Source: an uncultured Collinsella sp.
GTDB taxonomy: Bacteria; Actinomycetota; Coriobacteriia; Coriobacteriales; Coriobacteriaceae
Assembly (NCBI GenBank): GCA_900754385.1
Contig: CAAECP010000151.1
Coordinates: 1-6,005 of the forward strand
Length of the DNA: 6,005 nt
Reading direction: 5' to 3'
The notes beneath the pieces are model-generated. The model saw only the letters and a program-made list of their open reading frames with translations, was not told where the DNA came from and searched no databases. The translations under genes were made by a program, and so were the position numbers. Position 1 is the stretch's first letter, and each line of letters opens with the position of its first letter. This document shows, piece by piece, positions 1-4,640 of this stretch.

Positions 1-136
1 AGGGTAGCGCTGCGACGCGGAAATCGCGCGCCGTTGCCGCGCCCCGCAGTGCCCGCTTCCCCCGAGAACAATTATCAGTGCAGGTGGAGGCTTTGACGTA
101 TCCCGGCGTGGTCGACAAGTCTGGAATTTGCCGCAT
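1..136 (-). CDS. Possible 5' end of an unidentified ORF crossing the left repeat (partial)
   Basis: On the minus strand an ATG at 136-134 opens a frame that stays open to the left edge (45 codons). It reads MRQIPDLSTTPGYVKAS, then STCTDNCSRGKRALRG inside the repeat. The frame is open further upstream to a stop at 208-206. There is no convincing ribosome binding site, and another minus-strand frame starting at 189 is also open here, as expected in GC-rich DNA. I do not recognise the product. It is listed because the right-hand repeat copy carries the same frame behind a different start (5918), but it may well be a chance frame across a non-coding repeat. Confidence 0.18.
   Translation of the reverse strand, partial: MRQIPDLSTTPGYVKASTCTDNCSRGKRALRGAATARDFRVAALP
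13..85 (+). repeat. Left copy of a 73-bp perfect terminal inverted repeat
   Basis: Bases 13-85 match the reverse complement of 5933-6005 at every position. Identity ends after base 85; the next bases match only in patches, for example an AAGCC block on the minus strand shifted by a small gap. The outer edge is undefined because the right copy stops at the window end, so the true repeat may be longer. The sequence is very GC-rich in its outer part and AT-richer near the inner edge (GAGAACAATTATCAG). It is too long for the ends of a common insertion sequence, and no transposase lies between the copies. It could be a dispersed repeat, an inversion site or an assembly boundary. Confidence 0.95.
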
Positions 137-214
137 ACTTTCGGATTCGACATTCTTAGAAGCCGGTATGAACTTGGAATCGGTTCCATTCGCCCTCTCG
201 ATCTTTCAGTACAA

Positions 215-259
215 GTATCGCTCTAACGATAGTATGTTAGACTATCGTTAGAGCGATAC
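215..259. promoter_or_regulatory. 19-bp perfect dyad, probable operator or leader hairpin of the DUF3990-HTH module
   Basis: GTATCGCTCTAACGATAGT at 215-233 is the exact reverse complement of 241-259, with a 7-base centre. Each arm contains its own near-palindrome, CTAACGATAG at 223-232 and CTATCGTTAG at 242-251, with centres 19 bp apart, roughly two helical turns. That layout suits two dimers of a DNA-binding protein, and the neighbouring gene at 925 encodes an HTH protein. The centre contains TATGTT (233-238), a possible -10 element, but no good -35 is visible. If transcribed, the arms would form a strong hairpin ending six bases before the AGGAGG at 265-270. There is no U-run, so it is not a standard terminator. 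Confidence 0.7.
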
Positions 260-275
260 CCGTTAGGAGGCTCAC

Positions 276-944
276 ATGGAGCTGTGGCATGGTTCCCAGA
301 AGATTGTTGAGGTTCCCCAGTTTGGCCTGGGAAAAGTCCATAACGATTATGGGCAGGGGTTCTATTGCACGGAAAGCCTTGACCTTGCAAAGGAATGGGC
401 ATGCTCGGGAGATGCTGATGGCTTTACAAATCGATACGAACTCGATATGGCAGACCTCAAGTTGCTCGACTTACTATCGCCGCATTATTCAGTTCTGCAT
501 TGGATAGCGTTGCTCGTTGAGCATCGTTCTTTTCGCAAGGACACCGCCATCGCCGTGGGGGCATGCGAATATCTCCACGATTATTTTCTGCCCGACACCG
601 ACGCTTGCGATGTGATTAGAGGATGGCGTGCGGATGACTCATACTTTAGTTATGCCAGGGCGTTTGTAAACAATACGATTACCATTGACCAGCTCGGTCG
701 AGTGATGAAACTCGGCAACTTGGGAGAGCAGATTGTGCTCAAAAGCGAGCGCGCGTTTAAGAGCATTCGTTTTGCTGGATTTGAACGTGCGCCACAAGCT
801 CTGTATGGTCCATTGGCCAAGGAGCGAGATGTAGCGGAAAGGACGCAGTATCGGGAGCTACTTGCCGAAAATCCGTTTGAGGGAATTCGTATCGTCGATA
901 TCGTTCGAGAGGGGATGACAGAAAATGACCCACGCCTACAGTGA
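276..944 (+). CDS. DUF3990 domain protein, predicted ADP-ribosyltransferase-like toxin
   Basis: This 222-aa protein has the DUF3990 pattern. It begins ELWHGS (H5), followed by NDYGQGFYCT with Y30 and then AKEWA. A middle segment DVIRGWRADD matches the family's D-x-I-x-G-x-x-ADD block. Near the C-terminus lies EQIVLKSERAF (E151, Q152). In ADP-ribosyltransferase folds such H, Y and E/Q positions line the NAD site, so toxin activity is inferred from family resemblance, not shown here. The start is set by AGGAGG at 265-270, five bases before the ATG. The last 20 nt overlap the HTH gene at 925, which points to translational coupling and a toxin-first pair. Its codons are more AT-rich than those of the DUF3825 gene at 3246, hinting at acquisition. 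Confidence 0.8.
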   Translation: MELWHGSQKIVEVPQFGLGKVHNDYGQGFYCTESLDLAKEWACSGDADGFTNRYELDMADLKLLDLLSPHYSVLHWIALLVEHRSFRKDTAIAVGACEYLHDYFLPDTDACDVIRGWRADDSYFSYARAFVNNTITIDQLGRVMKLGNLGEQIVLKSERAFKSIRFAGFERAPQALYGPLAKERDVAERTQYRELLAENPFEGIRIVDIVREGMTENDPRLQ

Positions 945-1635
945 GATGTATCTCGAGGATGCCATGAGAACGCTGGGAGAGGCGGTCGATTTTGCCCTCT
1001 GTGACCAAGGGTTGAATCCAGCCGAGTTGACGGCGATCCTGTCGAACGCTTTTGAGATGAAACAGTTTGAGCGTGGTATGCCTCGCGTCGTCTGCGGCAT
1101 GTCGGGCGACGAGCTCGCGCGCGATATTATCGCCCATGCGGGACTAAGCCCCGTCGAATGCAGGGAGACCTATCCGTTCGACCTTTCGCCTCAGTATTGG
1201 GCGGGCTGGGTTTTGGCCTATGCGCAATGGATGTGCAGCTTGTGTTTTAGCGACCTTCTTGAAGTCGCCCCGCTCGATTGGATCATCGGCTCGTACCATC
1301 CGCTTCACGAGGCCTCCGAAGACAAATTCGCCCAGATTGTCATCGATAAATGGAACAACGCCCAGGCAGACAAAAAGGGCCTCAAAGCGGCACGAAAGGC
1401 GGCCGGCCTAACGCAAAAACAGCTCGCCGCCCAATCGGGAGTTAAACTTCGCGCCATACAACTCTACGAGCAGAACCAGCTCGACCTACGCCGCGCCTCA
1501 GTCTCCTCGGCATTGGCGCTCGCAAACATCCTAAACTGCGCCATCGAAGACCTCGTCTGGCAACCGATCGCCCTGGAGTACGACTCGAAACCCTATTCTT
1601 CAAAAAAAATCAATACTAGGAATATTGCTGTTTAA
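925..1635 (+). CDS. HTH (Xre-type) regulator with uncharacterised N-terminal domain, likely antitoxin partner of DUF3990
   Basis: The protein has 236 aa. Residues about 152-210 form an Xre/Cro-type helix-turn-helix: LKAARKAAGLTQKQLAAQ is helices 1-2, SGVKLRAIQLYEQNQ is the recognition region, and LANILNCAIEDL closes the fold. Residues 1-145 are a separate helical domain (YLEDAMRTLGEAVDFAL, FERGMPRVVCGMSGDELARDI, then a Trp-rich PQYWAGWVLAYAQWM). I know this domain in front of HTHs and next to DUF3990 genes but cannot give it a functional name. The proposed role is to neutralise the upstream toxin through the N-terminal domain and repress the operon at the dyad 215-259 through the HTH. The ATG at 925 follows GAGAGGGG (907-914) and overlaps the previous gene. 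An in-frame ATG at 946 lacks a ribosome site. No terminator is visible after the stop. Confidence 0.8.
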   Translation: MTHAYSEMYLEDAMRTLGEAVDFALCDQGLNPAELTAILSNAFEMKQFERGMPRVVCGMSGDELARDIIAHAGLSPVECRETYPFDLSPQYWAGWVLAYAQWMCSLCFSDLLEVAPLDWIIGSYHPLHEASEDKFAQIVIDKWNNAQADKKGLKAARKAAGLTQKQLAAQSGVKLRAIQLYEQNQLDLRRASVSSALALANILNCAIEDLVWQPIALEYDSKPYSSKKINTRNIAV

Positions 1636-1642
1636 CTTTCCT

Positions 1643-1676
1643 TTGAGTACGTATTTAAGAGGGACTATAATACGTA
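1643..1676 (+). promoter_or_regulatory. Promoter with overlapping TACGTA dyad for the Phd-RelE module
   Basis: TTGAGT at 1643-1648 and a perfect TATAAT at 1666-1671 are separated by 17 bp, a good vegetative promoter. TACGTATT (1648-1655) and AATACGTA (1669-1676) form an inverted repeat with centres 21 bp apart. It covers the end of the -35 and most of the -10. A Phd/YefM antitoxin or its toxin complex bound here would block RNA polymerase, which is the usual autoregulation of such operons. YefM-type operators typically have a small palindromic core; TACGTA is of that kind. Confidence 0.8.
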
Positions 1677-1704
1677 TTAGAGACAGATTATAAAGGAGGT
1701 TGCT

Positions 1705-2073
1705 ATGGTTGCCGTGATAGACAAGAAGCTCGTTTTTGGACGCGAACAGGTGCTGACTTCGACGCAGGCAAGCAAAAATTTTGGCGAAGCGAGACGTCGC
1801 GCTCGAAGGGAGCCGCAATTTGTCTCAGACAGGAACGGTGGCATCGATACTGTTATCGTCGGCTTCGACGAGTTCGAAGCGATGGCGGTTGAACTCGAAC
1901 AGCTCCGAGAGGAGCGCCTGCACGCCATAGCCGCTGCAAGGCTCGCGCAGGGCGACGCTGACTCGAATCGAAAGGGCATCCCGTTCTCCGATACCGTGGG
2001 ACGTGAGAGGTTCGAGGCCATGCTAGAAGCCGAGTCGACCGATCCCATTTCCGACGAGGAGCTGTTCGAGTGA
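1705..2073 (+). CDS. Phd/YefM-family antitoxin
   Basis: This 122-aa protein fits the type II antitoxin plan. Residues about 15-60 (VLTSTQASKNFGEARRRAR, FVSDRNGGIDTVIVGFDEFEAM) match the N-terminal DNA-binding and dimerisation fold of Phd/YefM proteins. A charged helix (ELEQLREERLHAIAAARLAQ, 63-82) and an acidic tail (STDPISDEELFE) follow; such tails wrap and block the toxin in known complexes. The gene has a strong ribosome site, AAGGAGG at 1693-1699, five bases before the ATG. Its stop overlaps the GTG of the RelE-type gene by four bases. The promoter with the TACGTA dyad directly upstream suggests it represses its own operon. Family assignment is confident; the exact toxin target is not visible. 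Confidence 0.88.
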   Translation: MVAVIDKKLVFGREQVLTSTQASKNFGEARRRARREPQFVSDRNGGIDTVIVGFDEFEAMAVELEQLREERLHAIAAARLAQGDADSNRKGIPFSDTVGRERFEAMLEAESTDPISDEELFE

Positions 2074-2384
2074 ACGTGGCTAGGTTTAAGGTTGAGTTTT
2101 ACGATAAGACTGCCGAGAAAGAGTATCTGTCACTCGATGGCTCGGTTCGCGCTATGGTGGACAAAGGTATTGCGCGTCTTGCACTTCGAGCCGATGAAAT
2201 TGGCAAGCCACTTTCGGGTCTTCTTGCAGGTTGTAGGGAACTTAAGTTTCGCACTGATGGCATTCGCGTAATTTATCGCATCCGTGATGGGCACGTCGAA
2301 GTAGTTCAAATCATCGCAATAGGTGCAAGGGACAAGGGCAAGGTATTCGACCTGGCATCTAGACGTTTGGACAGCGATGATTAA
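2070..2384 (+). CDS. RelE/ParE-superfamily toxin
   Basis: The 104-aa length is normal for the family. The core reads GKPLSGLLAGCRELKFR (46-61), then GIRVIYRI (64-71), VEVVQIIAIGARDKGKVFDLASRRL (77-100). This is the beta-sheet and the basic tail typical of RelE-like proteins. R61, R66, R70, R87 and K89/K91 are the likely RNA-contacting basic residues, as in ribosome-dependent mRNA interferases. The family also includes gyrase-directed ParE proteins, so mRNA cleavage is the likelier reading but not proven. Translation starts at GTG 2070, overlapping the antitoxin stop (GTGA), so its synthesis should be coupled to and limited by the antitoxin. No hairpin terminator is visible in the 80 bases that follow. 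Confidence 0.85.
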   Translation: MNVARFKVEFYDKTAEKEYLSLDGSVRAMVDKGIARLALRADEIGKPLSGLLAGCRELKFRTDGIRVIYRIRDGHVEVVQIIAIGARDKGKVFDLASRRLDSDD

Positions 2385-2464
2385 TTGTCTCAAGAATATC
2401 AATTTAGGTTGCATGGTCGAAATGCCCGGGTTAAACGCTCGGATTTAGCTAGCAGGAGGACGGC

Positions 2465-2689
2465 GTGATGAAAACATTAAATGCAACGACATGCCCTGAT
2501 AGTTGTTGCGGCAATTATCCTGAAAGCATGACTTTTGACAACTGTAAAGCAGACGCAACCGACCCTATCGCGCCGAAAGCACTCCGCACTTTACACGATG
2601 ATCTTGACAACATCGCCTTGATCGACGAAGCCATTCGGTCAACTATTGCGGAAATGCCCAACGCGCTCAGGCTCTTGGAGAACTCATGA
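2465..2689 (+). CDS. Small cysteine-containing protein, candidate antitoxin for the downstream Doc toxin
   Basis: I do not recognise this 74-aa protein. Its first third carries four cysteines (C10, C14, C15, C27 in TTCPDSCCGNYPESMTFDNC), a possible metal-binding or disulfide patch. The rest looks helical and acidic (LRTLHDDLDNIALIDEAIRSTIAEM). It lacks the Phd/YefM fold that normally accompanies Doc. S59-T-I-A-E63 resembles the start of the Fic-inhibitory motif [ST]xxxE[GN], but M64 stands where G or N is expected. It also sits near the C-terminus, unlike VbhA-type antitoxins. AGGAGG at 2454-2459 serves either the GTG at 2465 or the ATG at 2468. The gene ends in an ATGA overlap with the Doc gene, the position an antitoxin would hold. 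Function is inferred from position only. Confidence 0.65.
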   Translation: MMKTLNATTCPDSCCGNYPESMTFDNCKADATDPIAPKALRTLHDDLDNIALIDEAIRSTIAEMPNALRLLENS

Positions 2690-3144
2690 TGGCGGCTACG
2701 CAGCGGGGCGCTCATCCGTTCGCGCCGCTCGTGCTCGATGATGCCGGTTCGCTCGAAGCTATGGCCGCGGCCGTGATGCGCTTACACAGCACGCTGATGA
2801 CGGTCGGGCGCTGCTATACAACCGACGCCACAGGTGGCCGGGCCGCGCTTGAGCTTGGACGCGTCGAGTCCGTGCTTGCGGGTGCATTCCGTACGATATT
2901 CGGTCAATCGCCGGCAGATCGCTTCGCAGACATCTTTGACCAGGTCACCTACGTGGCCGAGCATATGGTCAAGGACCACATCTTTGAGGATGGTAACAAA
3001 CGCACCAGCCTTGTCTTTGCGTTGTCCGTCTTAAGGTTCGTAGGCACTCCGGCCGTGCTGTCCGACAGCCCCGAGCCCAAAGACAACCAGTACTACGCCT
3101 GGATCCAGGACCTCGTTTCCAGTCGCCGAACGAACGCAAGCTAG
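2686..3144 (+). CDS. Doc-type Fic domain toxin (death-on-curing family)
   Basis: This protein has 152 aa. Its Fic core contains YVAEHMVKDHIFEDGNKRT, with the active-site loop H98-I-F-E-D-G-N-K-R-T107. The NKRT ending, in place of the NGR of AMPylating Fic proteins, is the Doc hallmark. Doc of phage P1 phosphorylates elongation factor Tu and halts translation, and the same reaction is the best inference here. The helix before the loop (SPADRFADIFDQVTYVA) and the hydrophobic helix after it (SLVFALSVLRFVG) are present, so the catalytic unit looks intact. The start overlaps the upstream stop as ATGATG at 2686; either ATG is possible, with GGAG just upstream. The C-terminus (SSRRTNAS) may be altered: a neighbouring frame continues to 3200 with protein-like sequence. 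Confidence 0.85.
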   Translation: MMAATQRGAHPFAPLVLDDAGSLEAMAAAVMRLHSTLMTVGRCYTTDATGGRAALELGRVESVLAGAFRTIFGQSPADRFADIFDQVTYVAEHMVKDHIFEDGNKRTSLVFALSVLRFVGTPAVLSDSPEPKDNQYYAWIQDLVSSRRTNAS

Positions 3145-3245
3145 TCGAAGAGCTGCGCTGCGGATGCGTTGCGGGCACGGGCGACCCGTCGCGCGTATAG
3201 AATCTAAGCATCCGCACGCCTGGCATTATATTGATTGGACACCAC

Positions 3246-4034
3246 ATGGAACTCCCCAGCACCCTGTGCAGCAATGTGTACGACTTTGCGTTTTGCCCCG
3301 AGCCCTGCTACGACCGCCTGGCCGACCTTGCCGACCCCGAGGACTGGGGTCCCGGCAACCGCATCCTCAAAAACTACCTGTCGTTTTCGTTTAGCCGCGC
3401 GGTGTTTTTGACCGAGCGCGACGTGGACCAGACCGCCCCGTCCAACCTGCCGCTGGTGTTCGAAGACGACCGCTGCCTATTCAACACCGGCCTGTACACG
3501 CGCCGCTACGAGACCATCTACGGCCTGTTTGAGCCCAACACCAAGCCCGCCGCGCGCCAGCGCTGGTTTTTGAAGGGCTTCTTTAAGGAAAGCGACCCCA
3601 TGCTGGTCTCGTTTGAGTACCTGCCATGCCGCGTGCGCTTTGCCGAGGACCCTTCCGAGCTGGTCTTTGACTACCGCCTGCCCATCCGCTCCAACATCGA
3701 CCACATTCTGGGCGACGAGGAGAACCTGACTCGCATCCCTGCCAGCCTGATGGGGGAGGGCAACTCGCTGCTGATGCGCCGCGCCTTTGAGGGCGCCGTC
3801 GTCGAGGCCGCCCGTCGCGCAGCAGCCAACTACACGCTCGCGGTACCGCAGTTCTATGGCGGCCGGATCCAGCTGCTCTTGCCGCTGTGCCTGACTGGCG
3901 ACAAGCCCGAGCTGGCGCTGACCATCCAGCGCGAGGACGGCTTTTACGCCGCGCGCACCTGCCTCACGCTCGATATGGCCTACAACAACGCGCGACTCAT
4001 TTGCCGCCCCGAGACTTCGTGGATTAAGCGATAA
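3246..4034 (+). CDS. DUF3825 domain protein
   Basis: This 262-aa protein matches the DUF3825 family over nearly its whole length. Landmarks in order are VYDFAFCPE near the N-terminus, a RILKNYLSFSFSRA block, and FNTGLYTRRYETIYGLFEPN. These are followed by RWFLKGFFKESD, FDYRLPIRSNIDHIL, AVPQFYGGRIQLLLPLCL and the C-terminal TCLTLDMAYNNARLI. The biochemical role of the family is not established; elsewhere the domain occurs with OST-HTH/LOTUS RNA-binding domains, which hints at RNA-related work. The gene is rich in GCC, CTG and CGC codons, unlike the TA genes to its left, and so looks resident. I chose ATG 3246 because family similarity starts there. The in-frame TTG at 3231 adds only five residues. 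No strong ribosome site is visible; TATATT at 3227-3232 and TAGAAT at 3198-3203 are possible -10 elements, both with poor -35 regions. Confidence 0.88.
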   Translation: MELPSTLCSNVYDFAFCPEPCYDRLADLADPEDWGPGNRILKNYLSFSFSRAVFLTERDVDQTAPSNLPLVFEDDRCLFNTGLYTRRYETIYGLFEPNTKPAARQRWFLKGFFKESDPMLVSFEYLPCRVRFAEDPSELVFDYRLPIRSNIDHILGDEENLTRIPASLMGEGNSLLMRRAFEGAVVEAARRAAANYTLAVPQFYGGRIQLLLPLCLTGDKPELALTIQREDGFYAARTCLTLDMAYNNARLICRPETSWIKR

Positions 4035-4122
4035 ATGCTGGTTTAGCTGCGGGTTTGCCGATTGCTTTTGTCGCTTTTGCTTGACTGGCACCCACGAATT
4101 TAAAATCGAGGGCAAAAAGTTC

Positions 4123-4152
4123 TTGGTAAACCACGCGCGGCTATGATAGTAT
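4123..4152 (+). promoter_or_regulatory. Candidate tRNA promoter
   Basis: TTGGTA at 4123-4128 and TAGTAT at 4147-4152 are 18 bp apart and would start transcription about 15 bases before the tRNA. An overlapping TATGAT at 4142-4147 is an alternative -10 element, with a weaker partner upstream. The choice between them is uncertain, but the AT-rich patch between GC-rich stretches supports a promoter here. Confidence 0.5.
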
Positions 4153-4172
4153 CTCTTTTGCCGAAAGGCGAC

Positions 4173-4247
4173 GGGCGATTGGCTCAGGGGTAGAGCATAT
4201 CCTTCACACGGATGGGGTCACAAGTTCGAATCTTGTATCGCCCACCA
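4173..4247 (+). tRNA. tRNA-Val (anticodon CAC), CCA encoded
   Basis: The complete cloverleaf can be folded by eye. The acceptor stem GGGCGAT (4173-4179) pairs with ATCGCCC (4237-4243). The D stem GCTC/GAGC is at 4182-4185 and 4193-4196. The anticodon stem TATCC/GGATG flanks the loop TTCACAC, giving anticodon CAC at 4205-4207, which reads GUG valine codons. The T stem ACAAG/CTTGT flanks the TTCGAAT loop. The discriminator A4244 is followed by an encoded CCA (4245-4247). All stems are perfect apart from one G-U pair. The 3' half of such a gene is a common attachment site for integrative elements, and candidate integrase-arm repeats lie about 50 bases downstream. Confidence 0.97.
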
Positions 4248-4258
4248 TCAAAAGCGCA

Positions 4259-4295
4259 GGTCAGAGGTATTAAGCCTCTGGCCTTTTTTCTTTTT
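4259..4295 (+). terminator. Rho-independent terminator of the tRNA-Val transcript
   Basis: GGTCAGAGG (4259-4267) pairs with CCTCTGGCC (4275-4283) over nine base pairs, one of them G-U. The loop has seven bases and is followed by TTTTTTCTTTTT (4284-4295). It lies 11 bases past the CCA end of the tRNA, in the right place to end a single-gene tRNA transcript. Confidence 0.93.
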
Positions 4296-4331
4296 GACAC
4301 CAAGGGCGACACCAAAACTGACACCAAAATC
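4296..4331 (+). repeat. Three 12-bp tandem units with GACACCAA core
   Basis: GACACCAA occurs at 4296, 4308 and 4320, exactly 12 bp apart; units 2 and 3 share GACACCAAAA. The array begins directly after the tRNA terminator. Short direct repeats of this kind next to a tRNA are typical of arm-type binding sites for tyrosine integrases, which suggests an attachment region of a present or lost integrative element. The array could instead be a chance in-frame DTK repeat or a regulator site. Confidence 0.6.
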
Positions 4332-4640
4332 GAATCGTAGTCGTATAAGGCGTCATTTTTTATCGCACCTTTTTACCGACGTCATTGCACGTTTTGCATA
4401 AAACGCATGCGTATTTTCATTGAATTCCCCATGTGATCCGCGCGCAATTGTGGAGACAGGGACCACGGCCCCAGAACGCCTACCAGCGGATTTATAGATC
4501 ATGACGGTCTTTCGACGGAACTCGTCAAGCTTTTGGTCAGCATATGGTTTGCTTCCGGTACTTACCCGCATGATGTCCCAGTAGATAATCGGCCATGCCC
4601 GCAATCCGCACGGCCTACGGCCGAAACCAGGGGAGCACAA
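4332..4640. other. Stretch with no confident gene; possible minus-strand remnant
   Basis: No well-supported + strand gene lies between the GACACCAA repeats and the ATG at 4641. On the minus strand a 95-codon frame spans 4640-4353. Its middle and end read like protein (YADQKLDEFRRKTVMIYK, STIARGSHGEFNENTHAF, ending lysine-rich), but I do not recognise the sequence and see no clear ribosome site at its start. Internal minus-strand ATGs, for example before RVSTGSKPY, are equally possible starts. It may be the decayed end of a gene left by an integration event. The short palindrome CGGCCTACGGCCG near 4610 has no T-run and is not called a terminator. Confidence 0.35.

Noticed and set aside
215..259. 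Terminator of an upstream gene
   Set aside because: The hairpin has no T-run after it (CCGTTAGG follows) and sits at the start of the DUF3990 gene next to its ribosome site.
757..1137. 126-codon minus-strand ORF
   Set aside because: It lies across the junction of the DUF3990 and HTH genes, both of which have strong family evidence and ribosome sites.
1677..2048. 123-codon minus-strand ORF
   Set aside because: Its Ser/Ala-rich sequence is the reverse of the Phd/YefM gene, which has a promoter, an AAGGAGG and recognisable motifs.
3477..4115. 212-codon minus-strand ORF antisense to the DUF3825 gene
   Set aside because: The + strand protein matches DUF3825 from end to end. The antisense frame is a GC-driven shadow with low-complexity A/V/Q/G composition and no family resemblance.
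4296..4331. CRISPR array
   Set aside because: The units are only 12 bp with no spacers, and no cas genes are present.
4533..4640. Upstream extension of the nuclease-like gene to 4533
   Set aside because: The extra 36 residues are Pro/Arg-rich and unlike the family start. AGGGGAG five bases before ATG 4641 fixes the start.
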